Origin: DASQUK01 sp963756425
Lineage (GTDB): Bacteria > Actinomycetota > Acidimicrobiia > Acidimicrobiales > VFJN01
Reading direction: 5' to 3'
DNA length: 64,000 bases
Assembly: GCA_963756425.1 (NCBI GenBank)
Contig: CAVWNW010000010.1
Span: 22,462 to 86,461 of the forward strand
Positions within the stretch are counted from its first letter, which is position 1. Each line of letters starts with the position of its first letter. Shown piece after piece: positions 26,891 through 35,472 of this stretch. Both the position numbers and the translations under genes were made by a program. The notes under the pieces are model-generated. The model worked only from the letters and a program-made list of their open reading frames with translations, had not been told where the DNA came from and ran no database searches.

Positions 26891-29800
26891 TCAGCGGTTG
26901 TAACGATCGAGGTGGCCGCTGACGACAGGGAAGACGTCGACGTGGGCGTCGCGGCCGATCAGCGCGTCGAGATGCGCGTAGCCCGGGAGGACCACCCGCT
27001 CGTACAGGGCCGGATCGTTGGCCTCCTGCAGCCATCGCAGGGTCCGCAGACTGCCCTCGGGGCGGAAGATGTAGTTGTTCTCGCCCTGCACCAGAAGGAT
27101 CGGCAACCGCAGGCGTTCCGGATGGCTGACGTAGCTGTCCGCCCCGTCCGCCGCCAACACCTGGCGGGCCTTCATGATGACCGCCATGTGGTCGAGGGCA
27201 CGCAGATTCCCGACGCCGAACATGTTGTCAAGCTGCGCGTGGGTGGCGTCATCGAGCTGCTCATGGGTTTGCGTGCAGCCGTAGATGGCGTTGATCCAGC
27301 GGCACACCGGCTTCGAGCACCGCTCCCCCGCCGGCATCGGGACTGCCCGCAGGCCGAGATCCAGCAGCTTCTTGACCATCGAGCCCCCGGTGAAGGGGGC
27401 CACCCTGTCGAGCCCGAGGCGGCCGAGAAACGATCCCACCCCCAAGCTCGCCTTGGCCTGGTTGAGCAGCGACGTCTCCGGATGGAGCGGGAACTGCATG
27501 CAGACCGCGGAGCGCACGTCGGGGAGCACGCCGGCGGCCAGCGCCATCATCAACGACGCCGAGCCCACGCAGTGCCCCACTGCCTGCACGCTCGACGCGC
27601 CGGTCACCCGCAGCACCTCGGCCACCGCCGCGGGCCAGTCCTCGGTGGCGATGTCGTCGAGCGTGAACGACGTGCGCGATGAGGGCAGGTCGATGCCTGC
27701 CCGGTAGTCGAACAACCAGACGTCGTAGCCCTTGGCCACGAGGTGCTCGGTGAGGTTGGTGCTGGTGGTGCCGCCGATGAACGACATGGCCGACATGCCG
27801 AACCCGGCGGCGAGCAGCACGGGACCGCGCCGCCCACCCTCGTAGCGGGTCAGCCGCAGCCAGGCGTCGTCGCCCACCTCGCTGCCCTCGTGCCAGCAGC
27901 CGTCGGCGTCGCACCAGCGCGGCTCGGCCGCGGGCAGCCGGAGGCGGCGGGTCCCGTCGCCCGTCGGGGGGACCGGGACGGGGGGCGCCGCCGGGAACTC
28001 CCCCACCCCGTCGAGCGGCCCGCCGTACACCGAACCCAGCGAGCGCAGGAACCGGGTGGAGAACCGGGCCAGCCAGCGCGCCCGTTCGAGCGACCCGCCG
28101 ATGCCGGAGACCCGCATCGTGCTGAGCTGGCGGGCGAAGTCGGCGGCGGTCAACCGCATGACACCGGCGGCCACGACATCGGGCCCGCGGCCGCGGCTGA
28201 TCGTGACGTAGAGGGTGGTGGTGTCGGCCCAGGCGTCGAAGCCCGAGCGGTCGTGCAGGTACTTCGTGCCCTCGAAACTGAACTCCGCACCATCCTCGGC
28301 CACCAGCAGCATCGAGTAGCGCATGTGCCACGTGGCCACGTGGGTCGGGTCGTGCTGCATCAGGCGGAACGTCCCGTCCACGACGCGCAGCCGCTGCGGG
28401 GACAGCGTCGGTGCCGTGACGGTGCCCGAGAGCCGTCCCGGGGTCGCCGGGTCCCGCAGGAGTGCCTCGAGGTCGTCGATGCCCACGGTCAGGACGAACT
28501 CCAGCGGCGTGCCCTCGGCACGGCCTCGCTGCTCGCCCGCCACGGCATCCCCGTCGACCGACGGGGCGGCCCAACCCGCCATCCGCTCGGTGAACGTCAC
28601 GCCCGGACGGCGCACCGGAGGGCCGGGAGGCGGGGGCACGGTAGGCCGGTCGGGGCCGCTCCACCCCCGGTCGTCGGCCAGGAGCTCGGTCGCCCGCTCG
28701 GCGAGCGCCGAGATGGTCAGCAGCGGGTTCACGGCCAGGGGTCGCGGGACGATGGCGCCATCGGCCACCACGAGGCCGTCGTGGACCTCGCCGTTGACGC
28801 CCGTGAACACCCGGCCGGCGTGGTCCACGACGCCGGCGGCGCCGTCACCGGCCATCGGGCAACCGCCCAGCGGGTGCACGGTCACCAGCGAATCGTTGAA
28901 CATCGGGGTCGACAGGGGGTTCCCGACGAACCTGGCGCCCAGCGAGGCGCTCATCTTCTGGAGCACCTCGGCGTTGCGGTCGAAGACCGGGCGGTCACCG
29001 GCACCCGCCCAGTCGACCCGCACGCCGTCGCCATCGAGCCGCAGCCGGCCGTCCCCGGCGTCGTCGCTCATGACGAGGTACGTCAGCGTGTCGTCGGCGG
29101 CGCCACCCCGCCAGGCCAGCAGGCGCCGAGGATCTCGCCGGAGCCGGCGCCAAACGCGCCGGGCGAACGCCGCCGGGCCACCTCCCCCGCCGGCCTCGGA
29201 CGCCACCGCGAAGGCCGCAGGAATCAGCGGCCGGAGCGCACCGGGGATGGCGCCCTCCTCCACGAGCAGCGCCCGAGACCGGTCGGCGGTGAGGTCGACC
29301 ATGCCGGTGATGGTGGGACCGACGCTGGTCTCGGGCGTGGGGTGGCGGCGGCCGGTGCCGATGCCGCGCACCGGGACCTCCGCGTCGTAGGCGAACGCCA
29401 GGACGTCGCCGTTGCCGCTGAACCGAGATCCCAGCCGGGGGGAGACGGCCAGGCCCTCGGTGCGGGATCGCATGAGGATCTGGGTGGACCCGAGCGTGCC
29501 GGCGGCCAGAACCACCACGTCCGCGAACACGAACGAGGCCGGGGCACCGAGGCGGTGGCGCCCGTCGCCGGGGGCGTCGAAGGTGACGATCCAGCCCGCG
29601 CCGCCAGCTGCGGGGCGGACGGTGCGGACCGGCGTCTCGCAGAAGATCTCCGCTCCGTGGGCGACGGCATAGGGCAGGTAGTTGACGAGCACCGTGTTCT
29701 TGGCGTTGTGGTTGCACCCGCTGACGCAGTCGCCACACAGGGTGCAGGCATCCTGATGGACGCCTGCGGCGTTGACGCCCGCCTCGAAGGTGACGTTGAT

Positions 29801-30346
29801 CCGGGGGCGTTCGACAGTGGCCGCGGCGCCTTCGGCGGCGACCGCCAGGGCCGCCAACTTGACCGGATCCGACCAGTCCTCGGGGTAGGGCGCGGAACCG
29901 AGCATCCGCTCCGCGCGTTCGAAGTAGGGGGCGAGCGCGTCGCCGCGACCGCGCAGCTCGGCCGGCCAGCGCTCGTCGTCGAAGACCCACGCGGGCGGGC
30001 GGAGCGCCACGCCGGCGTTGATCAGCGAGGTCCCGCCCAGCCCACAGCCCACCATGACGCTGACCTCGTCGTCGGCGTGGAGCTCGAACAGAGCGGACCG
30101 GGGCCCGATGCGGCGCCGGGGTGTCCGGACCTGGAGCTGGCGCAGCGCCCGCCAGGGGGTGTCCGGATAGTCGCCGGGGCGGAGCTCTCGGCCCCGCTCG
30201 AGCACGCATACCGACCGGCCCAACCGGGCCAGGCGGGACGCGGCGATAGCGCCGCCGTAGCCGCTGCCGACGACCACGACTTCGTATCGCTCGCGCAGGC
30301 GGTCGAGCGGGAGCGACAGTTTCGCCTCGGTCTGCTGCTGGATCAC
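26891..30346 (-). CDS. GMC oxidoreductase (cholesterol oxidase-like) fused to alpha/beta hydrolase
   Basis: 1151 residues in three parts. Residues 20-560 are an FAD-dependent GMC-type oxidoreductase (VVVGSGYGGAIAASRLA at 24-40, GCGLGGTSLINAGVALRP, NPLLTISALAERA at the end). Within it, C201-x2-C204-x2-C207-x3-C211 has 4Fe-4S ferredoxin spacing. A middle domain (about 625-760) resembles the extra domain of cholesterol-oxidase-like proteins. The C-terminal alpha/beta hydrolase (about 790-1151) has a GHCVGS elbow, making Cys926 the likely nucleophile. Probable role: oxidation plus hydrolysis of a sterol or other hydrophobic alcohol. GTG chosen with GGAAGGG upstream. It lies between two large regulator genes. 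Confidence 0.87.
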   Translation of the reverse strand: MIQQQTEAKLSLPLDRLRERYEVVVVGSGYGGAIAASRLARLGRSVCVLERGRELRPGDYPDTPWRALRQLQVRTPRRRIGPRSALFELHADDEVSVMVGCGLGGTSLINAGVALRPPAWVFDDERWPAELRGRGDALAPYFERAERMLGSAPYPEDWSDPVKLAALAVAAEGAAATVERPRINVTFEAGVNAAGVHQDACTLCGDCVSGCNHNAKNTVLVNYLPYAVAHGAEIFCETPVRTVRPAAGGAGWIVTFDAPGDGRHRLGAPASFVFADVVVLAAGTLGSTQILMRSRTEGLAVSPRLGSRFSGNGDVLAFAYDAEVPVRGIGTGRRHPTPETSVGPTITGMVDLTADRSRALLVEEGAIPGALRPLIPAAFAVASEAGGGGGPAAFARRVWRRLRRDPRRLLAWRGGAADDTLTYLVMSDDAGDGRLRLDGDGVRVDWAGAGDRPVFDRNAEVLQKMSASLGARFVGNPLSTPMFNDSLVTVHPLGGCPMAGDGAAGVVDHAGRVFTGVNGEVHDGLVVADGAIVPRPLAVNPLLTISALAERATELLADDRGWSGPDRPTVPPPPGPPVRRPGVTFTERMAGWAAPSVDGDAVAGEQRGRAEGTPLEFVLTVGIDDLEALLRDPATPGRLSGTVTAPTLSPQRLRVVDGTFRLMQHDPTHVATWHMRYSMLLVAEDGAEFSFEGTKYLHDRSGFDAWADTTTLYVTISRGRGPDVVAAGVMRLTAADFARQLSTMRVSGIGGSLERARWLARFSTRFLRSLGSVYGGPLDGVGEFPAAPPVPVPPTGDGTRRLRLPAAEPRWCDADGCWHEGSEVGDDAWLRLTRYEGGRRGPVLLAAGFGMSAMSFIGGTTSTNLTEHLVAKGYDVWLFDYRAGIDLPSSRTSFTLDDIATEDWPAAVAEVLRVTGASSVQAVGHCVGSASLMMALAAGVLPDVRSAVCMQFPLHPETSLLNQAKASLGVGSFLGRLGLDRVAPFTGGSMVKKLLDLGLRAVPMPAGERCSKPVCRWINAIYGCTQTHEQLDDATHAQLDNMFGVGNLRALDHMAVIMKARQVLAADGADSYVSHPERLRLPILLVQGENNYIFRPEGSLRTLRWLQEANDPALYERVVLPGYAHLDALIGRDAHVDVFPVVSGHLDRYNR

Positions 30347-30395
30347 CTTCCCCAACCCTTCCTGCTGATGCCTACCTGTCCTCCCGGGCCGCGCA

Positions 30396-30427
30396 AGTGG
30401 GCCGGCCCCGCCGCAGGCCGGCCCACT
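30396..30427. promoter_or_regulatory. Perfect 12-bp-arm hairpin in the leader of the GMC fusion gene
   Basis: AGTGGGCCGGCC pairs with GGCCGGCCCACT around an 8-nt loop, 50 bp upstream of the GMC-fusion GTG. In the transcript it would form a very stable hairpin. It could be an attenuator, a block against transcription from the divergent side, or an operator. No T-run follows on either strand. Confidence 0.5.
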
Positions 30428-30533
30428 GCCGGGGTGCATCCGCCGTGTTCACCCCTTTCCCGCCACGAGTTCCGCCGCAACGTGTCGGATGGGATCGCAC
30501 GAGGTTGCTCCGTGACGCACATGGTGCCCGGTG

Positions 30534-30594
30534 CCGCGCAACATCCGCGCAACGCCGGCCGATGAACGCCCCGCAAACGCCCCGCCCCTATACG
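30534..30594 (+). promoter_or_regulatory. SARP-type direct repeats and promoter of the SARP gene
   Basis: Two pairs of direct repeats have exactly 11-bp period: CCGCGCAAC at 30534 and 30545, and AACGCCCCGC at 30565 and 30576. The last repeat ends 3 bp before a TATACG -10 box (30589-30594). SARP activators of the AfsR/ActII-ORF4 group bind direct repeats spaced by one helical turn close to the -10 box, so autoactivation by the downstream SARP protein is plausible. The divergent GMC gene could share the site. Confidence 0.6.
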
Positions 30595-30643
30595 TGACCT
30601 GGGCTTTCCGCCAGGGGTGACAGACTCGTTGGGGAGGAGGCAG

Positions 30644-33600
30644 GTGCGTCTCGAGATCACGCTCATCGGCGACATCGCGCTCGGGGCTGAGGGCGACGAG
30701 CCCGGGCGGACGATTTCGGGCGCGAACGCACGGGTGGCCCTGGCGCTGCTGGCGCTGGAGCGGGCGCAGGGCGTCACGTCCGAGAGGCTCGCCGAGGCGC
30801 TGTGGCCCGACGGTCTGCCCGCGACCTGGGGCTCCGCGCTGCGCATGACCATGAGCCGCGTCCGGTCGTTCATCAAGGACGCGCTCGACCCCACCGCTCC
30901 CGACCCCATCGTGGCCCAGGGGGGGCGGTACATCTGGCAGCTCCCCGACGGTGTGTCGCTCCACGTCGACGTCGAGGATGCCGAGCAGGCACTGGCCGCC
31001 GCTCGCGAAGCGCTGGCGTCTGGTGACGCGGCGCGCGGGTACCACGACGCATCGCGCGCAGCCAGCCGGCTCCGGGGCCCGTTCCTGGCCGGGCGCCACG
31101 GCACGTGGGTCGACGAGCAGCGCGATCGCCTGTCCGACCTCCTCGTGGCGGCCCTGGAGGTGACGAGCGAGGCGGCGGCCGCCAGCGGGGATGCCGCAAC
31201 GGCGCTGGCCCTCGCCGACGAGGCTGTCGAGCGGGCGCCCCTGCGGGAGAGCGCCCACCGTGCCCGCATGCGCGCGCACGCCGACGCGGGCAACCGGGGC
31301 GAGGCCCTGCTCGCCTATCAGCGCCTGCGGCGGGTCCTGGCCGACACGCTCGGGGTCGATCCCGACATCGACACCGAGGCGGCGTACCTCCAGCTCTTGG
31401 GGCCGGCGCCACCACCGCGCACGGCGGCGAGGGTTGCCGACCCCCAGGAGCCCGCCGGCGCCAGGAGCGGGGCCTCCGCCCCGGCGCCCTTCGTCGGTCG
31501 GGCCGCCGAGTTGGCCGTGCTCGGCGCCGCCTGGGACCGCGCCGCCGGCGGAGCCCGCCACGTCGTCGTCGTTACCGGTGAGGCGGGCATCGGCAAGACC
31601 CGCCTCGCCACCGAGGCGGCCCGTCGGGTTGCGGGACAGGGCGGGCTGGTGCTGTTCGGCCGCTGCGACGAGGAAGCGATCGTGCCCTACCAGCCCATCG
31701 TGGAGGCGCTCGACGGTTACGTTGCCGCCACGCCGGCCGACGAACTGATGACGATGGACGAGGCGGCGTGGGCCGAGCTGGCAGCGGTGTTGCCGTCGCT
31801 CCACGGGACGCGCCCAGCCGGCGGCGGGCCCGACGGGCGAGCACGCCTCTTCGACGCCGTCACGACCCTCGTGGCTTCGGCGGCGGCCGACCGCCCGGTG
31901 CTGCTGGTCCTCGACGACCTCCAATGGGCCGACGACGACACCCTGCTGCTCGTCCGCCACCTGCTACGGCGCGCCGGTGACGCCCCGGTGCTCGTGGTCG
32001 CGATCTCGCGCGACCACGACGTGGCCCCCGGCAGCGTGCTGGGAGACGTGATCCACGCGCTCGACCGCGACGGCTGGGTCCGCCGCCTGCCGCTGGCGGG
32101 GCTGGACGAGTCCGACGTGCGCGCCCTGGTGCGTCAGAGCGTGTCAACCCCGCGCGATCACGCGGCGCTGACCCGCCGACTGGTGGCCGAGACCGCCGGC
32201 AACCCCTTCCTCGTCACCGAGATGCTGCGCGCACCCGTGGACGCGGCGGATGCGCCGATCCCGGTCGGCGTCCAGCAGCTGGTCGTCGAGCGGCTCGGGC
32301 GCCTCGGCGATGCCGCCATCGACCTGCTGCGGGCGGCGGGGCTGGCGGGGGCCAGCTTCGAGCTGGACCTGGTGGCGGCGGCGGCGGGGCTCGACGAGGC
32401 GACAACCCTCGACGCGCTCGATGCCGCGCTGGGCTCGGGGTTGGTTGCGGAGGAGACCGCCGAGCGCTACCAGTTCCCGCACGACATCGTGCGCCGGACC
32501 CTCGTCGCCCAGTTGAGCGGCGCCCGGCGCCGTGCCCTGCATGCCCGGCTGGCGGAGTCCATCGTGTCCCGGCGGGCGGACCGCCTCGACGCCTACACGG
32601 CGATCCTCGCGCACCACACATCTTCTGCGGCCGGCCCCCGGGGCGACGAACGGGCGGTCCGCTGGTCGCGTGCGGCCGCCGCCCAGGCAGCGGAGCGCCG
32701 GGCCCTGGTCGAGGCCGTCCGACTGGAACGCCAGGCGCTCGCGCATGTGCCGGCGGATGACGGCGGCCAGCGGGCCGAGGTGCTCACCGACCTGGCGATG
32801 GCGTTGCTGGCCGCCGGCGATCCCGGCGGGGAGCCGACCCTCATCGAGGCGGCCGCGGTCGCCCGGCGGCACGGCCGATTCGACCTGCTTGCCCGCGCCG
32901 CGTTGGCGCTGGCGGACCGTGCCGGGGAGCGCCCGGAGCTGCGGACCGATGCCGGCGCCCTGGTAGAGGCGGCCCTGGGGTCGTTCCGGCCGGCCGACGA
33001 GGACGGCCTCCTGGTCCACGCGCGGTTGCAGGCCCGCGCGGTGGCGCTGGCGGGGTCCCGCGCACCGCGCCCTGCCGACGAATCCCTGGACGTCCTGCGC
33101 CGACGCCTGGACGCGCTGGGCGGTGCCGATCGGCTCGACGAGCGGATCGCCCTGGCCAACGACCTGGCCGTCCTCGCCGACGCCGCCGACGATGCGGCCT
33201 CGGCCGTCGTGGCGGCCCACGAGCGCGCCATGGCCGCGACGTTGGCCGGCGACGACGAGACGGCCCAGGCCTGCCTCCGGGTCATCGAGGAGGCCGCGGC
33301 CAAGTCCGACGATCAGGTCGCTGCGGCCCTGGTGGCGGAGCACGAGGCCGCCAAGGCGGCGATGACCGGCCACTTCGACGACGCAATGGTGGCGGTCGAG
33401 GCCGCAATAGGGGCCCACAGCCTCGTCGCCGGGCCCGAGGCTGCGGCGGTCGTGGCCCGGCGGCACCGTGGGGTGCTGGCGTGGATGCTCGGCTCTCCCG
33501 CGGCCCTGTACGCCGACCCCGGTCCAGCCGAGGGGACGGCTGGGGCGGCGGACGCCGCACTCGAGCACCTCGTTCGCGGCGATGCCGACCGCGCCCGGCT

Positions 33601-34033
33601 GGTCGCCCGCGATCTGATCGCCGGCGTCCAGCCACTGCCCACAGGAGACGAGCTGCCCCATGCGCTGGGTGTCCTGGCGCTGGTCGCCGCCGAGCTCCAA
33701 GAGGAGGTACTGGTCGAGCCGGTCCGTGCCCTGCTGGCGCCTCACGCCGACCTGACCTGCGGCATCGGGTACCGCACGTTCGTCGGCGTGGCTGCGTTCC
33801 ACCTGGGGCGTTTGGCGGCGGTGACCGGCGACTGGGCCGACGCCGAGCGCCACATGCTCGCGGCGCTGCGCCGCTTCAGCGCGCTCCAGGCCCGCCCGTG
33901 GGTGGCGTTCACGCAGCGCGTGCTCGCCGACGTGCTCGAGGCGCGGGGGCGGCCATCCGACCGTGAATGGTTGGCAAACCTGCGGGGCGAGTCCCGCTGG
34001 ACGACCGCCACGCTCGACCTACGGGACGAGTAG
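30644..34033 (+). CDS. SARP-family transcriptional activator with AAA/STAND ATPase
   Basis: About 1129 residues. An N-terminal winged helix (VRLEITLIGDIAL..NARVALALLALERAQGVTSERLAEALWPDGLPATWGSALRMTMSRVRSFI) is followed by a BTAD domain (SLHVDVEDAEQALAAAREAL to YLQLLGP, about 105-260). An ATPase module follows (FVGR, Walker A GEAGIGKTRL at about 310-319, Walker B VLLVLDDLQWAD at about 419-430), then a long TPR-like C-terminus. This is the AfsR-like layout. GTG 30644 was preferred because GGAGGAGG lies directly upstream and SARP proteins start at this beta-strand; an earlier GTG (30617) lacks a site. Divergent from the GMC fusion, its probable target. Confidence 0.88.
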   Translation: MRLEITLIGDIALGAEGDEPGRTISGANARVALALLALERAQGVTSERLAEALWPDGLPATWGSALRMTMSRVRSFIKDALDPTAPDPIVAQGGRYIWQLPDGVSLHVDVEDAEQALAAAREALASGDAARGYHDASRAASRLRGPFLAGRHGTWVDEQRDRLSDLLVAALEVTSEAAAASGDAATALALADEAVERAPLRESAHRARMRAHADAGNRGEALLAYQRLRRVLADTLGVDPDIDTEAAYLQLLGPAPPPRTAARVADPQEPAGARSGASAPAPFVGRAAELAVLGAAWDRAAGGARHVVVVTGEAGIGKTRLATEAARRVAGQGGLVLFGRCDEEAIVPYQPIVEALDGYVAATPADELMTMDEAAWAELAAVLPSLHGTRPAGGGPDGRARLFDAVTTLVASAAADRPVLLVLDDLQWADDDTLLLVRHLLRRAGDAPVLVVAISRDHDVAPGSVLGDVIHALDRDGWVRRLPLAGLDESDVRALVRQSVSTPRDHAALTRRLVAETAGNPFLVTEMLRAPVDAADAPIPVGVQQLVVERLGRLGDAAIDLLRAAGLAGASFELDLVAAAAGLDEATTLDALDAALGSGLVAEETAERYQFPHDIVRRTLVAQLSGARRRALHARLAESIVSRRADRLDAYTAILAHHTSSAAGPRGDERAVRWSRAAAAQAAERRALVEAVRLERQALAHVPADDGGQRAEVLTDLAMALLAAGDPGGEPTLIEAAAVARRHGRFDLLARAALALADRAGERPELRTDAGALVEAALGSFRPADEDGLLVHARLQARAVALAGSRAPRPADESLDVLRRRLDALGGADRLDERIALANDLAVLADAADDAASAVVAAHERAMAATLAGDDETAQACLRVIEEAAAKSDDQVAAALVAEHEAAKAAMTGHFDDAMVAVEAAIGAHSLVAGPEAAAVVARRHRGVLAWMLGSPAALYADPGPAEGTAGAADAALEHLVRGDADRARLVARDLIAGVQPLPTGDELPHALGVLALVAAELQEEVLVEPVRALLAPHADLTCGIGYRTFVGVAAFHLGRLAAVTGDWADAERHMLAALRRFSALQARPWVAFTQRVLADVLEARGRPSDREWLANLRGESRWTTATLDLRDE

Positions 34034-34099
34034 CAGAGCGAGAGACGGCGGTGGTTCGGCCCGTCCCACGGGGGCGGATCCGCCTCCACCACCGCACCC

Positions 34100-34193
34100 G
34101 AGGCAATCGGTTTCGGAAGCCGGGGCCCGAGGCGATGGGTTCCTCGTCTGGAACGCATGACCTCGAGCTCGCCGAAGCGGAACCCATGACCTC
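34100..34193. repeat. 94-bp composite inverted repeat element, copy B
   Basis: Four 16-bp units: plus-strand at 34100-34115 (GAGGCAATCGGTTTCG) and 34129-34144 (GAGGCGATGGGTTCCT), minus-strand at 34149-34164 (reading GAGGTCATGCGTTCCA) and 34178-34193 (GAGGTCATGGGTTCCG). Spacers are 13, 4 and 13 bp and total length is 94 bp, identical to the element at 13503-13596 although the spacers differ in sequence. It lies between the convergent SARP and sufC genes. Units are more diverged than in copy A, so this copy is probably older. Confidence 0.85.
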
Positions 34194-34220
34194 ACGATCA
34201 CTGCGCCGCCACCACACCCC

Positions 34221-34237
34221 GAGGCAACCGGGTTCCC
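34221..34237 (+). repeat. Solitary unit of the 16-bp repeat family
   Basis: GAGGCAACCGGGTTCCC resembles the 16-bp unit with one extra base. It lies 27 bp beyond copy B of the composite element and 27 bp before the end of the second sufC gene. It may be a leftover of a further element. Confidence 0.45.
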
Positions 34238-34264
34238 CTGCCGGGCGGGCGCTCTACCGCAGCC

Positions 34265-35143
34265 TCAGGCCAGGGGATCGGCAAACGGGTCGTCGCCGGC
34301 GGGACCGCCCGGACGACCCGGACCCCCGAAGGGATCGTCGATCGCCGGGCGGATGGAGACGGGCTGCCCCTCGTCGTCGTCGCCCGCCAGCTCGGCGCCC
34401 AGCATCCCCGCGTAGCCCCGTTCCTCCAGCTCCCCCGACAGCTCGGGGCCGCCCGAGCGGACGATCTGGCCCCTGGCCAGGACGTGCACCCGGTCGGCGC
34501 GGAGCTCGTGCAACAGCCGGCTGTAGTGGGTGATGGCGAGGACACCCAGGCCGATCTCGTTGGTGGCGGCCTCCACCCGGCGGGCGCAGGCCCGCAGGGC
34601 GTCGATGTCCAGGCCGGAGTCGAGCTCGTCGAGCACGGCGATGGATGGGCGTAACACGCCCAACTGCAGCGTCTCGTTCTTCTTCTTCTCGCCCCCCGAC
34701 AGATCGACGTTCAACGGCCGGTCGATGAGCCGGGGATCGAGCGTCAGGCGCTGTGCCTCGGCCCGGATGTCGGCGTCCACGGACGTGACGTCGCGCCCGC
34801 CGGCCCGTGCCGCCGACTCGAGCAGCGCGTGCAGCGACACGCCCGGCACCTCGGTCGGGTACTGCAGGGTGAGGAACAGCCCCGCTTGCGCCCGCTGCCA
34901 CGGGTCGAGCGCGAGGATGTCCACGCCGTCGAGGGTGACCGTGCCGCCGAGCACCTCGTAGCCGGGCCGGCCCATCACCACGTGGGCCAGCGTGGACTTG
35001 CCCGATCCGTTGGGGCCCATGACGGCGTGCACCTCGCCGGACCGCACGGTGAGGTCGATGCCGCGCAGGATCTCCTTGCCCGAGACGCCGGCCCGCAGTC
35101 CGGAGATCTCGAGCACGTGGCCGACCTTGGGTGCGCGGGTCAT
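34265..35143 (-). CDS. sufC: Fe-S cluster assembly ATPase SufC (second copy)
   Basis: 292 residues: Walker A GPNGSGKST, Q-loop LTLQYPTEVPGVSLHALL, signature LSGGEKKKNETLQL, Walker B IAVLDELDSGLDIDAL, H-loop ITHYSRLL. A ~40-residue acidic Gly/Pro tail (AGDDDEGQPVSIRPAIDDPFGGPGRPGG..) is absent from the other SufC. It is the last gene of the sufB-sufD operon; its ATG overlaps the Rieske gene stop by 4 bp. It is the likely partner of the SufB and SufD encoded upstream. Two intact SufC genes about 17 kb apart in one genome are unusual. Confidence 0.94.
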   Translation of the reverse strand: MTRAPKVGHVLEISGLRAGVSGKEILRGIDLTVRSGEVHAVMGPNGSGKSTLAHVVMGRPGYEVLGGTVTLDGVDILALDPWQRAQAGLFLTLQYPTEVPGVSLHALLESAARAGGRDVTSVDADIRAEAQRLTLDPRLIDRPLNVDLSGGEKKKNETLQLGVLRPSIAVLDELDSGLDIDALRACARRVEAATNEIGLGVLAITHYSRLLHELRADRVHVLARGQIVRSGGPELSGELEERGYAGMLGAELAGDDDEGQPVSIRPAIDDPFGGPGRPGGPAGDDPFADPLA

Positions 35144-35472
35144 TCGTCCTCCACCACCAGCACGACGTCACCGTCCTCGACGCGCACCTCGTAGACGGGC
35201 TCGGGCCTGGTGGCGGGCAGGCTCAGGGGCTCGCCGGTCTCGAGCGAGAACTCGCTGCCGTGCTTCCAGCACTCGATCGTCCTGTCCTCGACGTGCACCT
35301 CCCCCTCGGCGAGGGAGATGTCCTGGTGGGTACAGCGGTCGCCGATGGCATAGACGTCGTCGCCGATCCGCACGACGACGATTCGGCGCTTGCCGACCTC
35401 GAACCGGCGGGCCTCGCCCGAGGCCAGCTCGTCGAGGCGGCAGAGCCGCTGCTGGGTCGCATGCTCGGGCAT
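35140..35472 (-). CDS. Rieske-type [2Fe-2S] ferredoxin in the suf operon
   Basis: 110 residues. Cluster motif Cys47-x-His49 (CTH) and Cys68-x2-His71 (CWKH), in RCTHQDISLAEGEVHVEDRTIECWKHGSEF, is the Rieske pattern of dioxygenase-type ferredoxins. It lies between sufD and sufC with ATGA overlaps on both sides, an arrangement known in actinobacterial suf operons, where it may donate electrons to or receive clusters from the assembly machinery (inference). No oxygenase gene is near, so a role in Fe-S assembly is likelier than aromatic hydroxylation. Confidence 0.92.
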   Translation of the reverse strand: MPEHATQQRLCRLDELASGEARRFEVGKRRIVVVRIGDDVYAIGDRCTHQDISLAEGEVHVEDRTIECWKHGSEFSLETGEPLSLPATRPEPVYEVRVEDGDVVLVVEDE

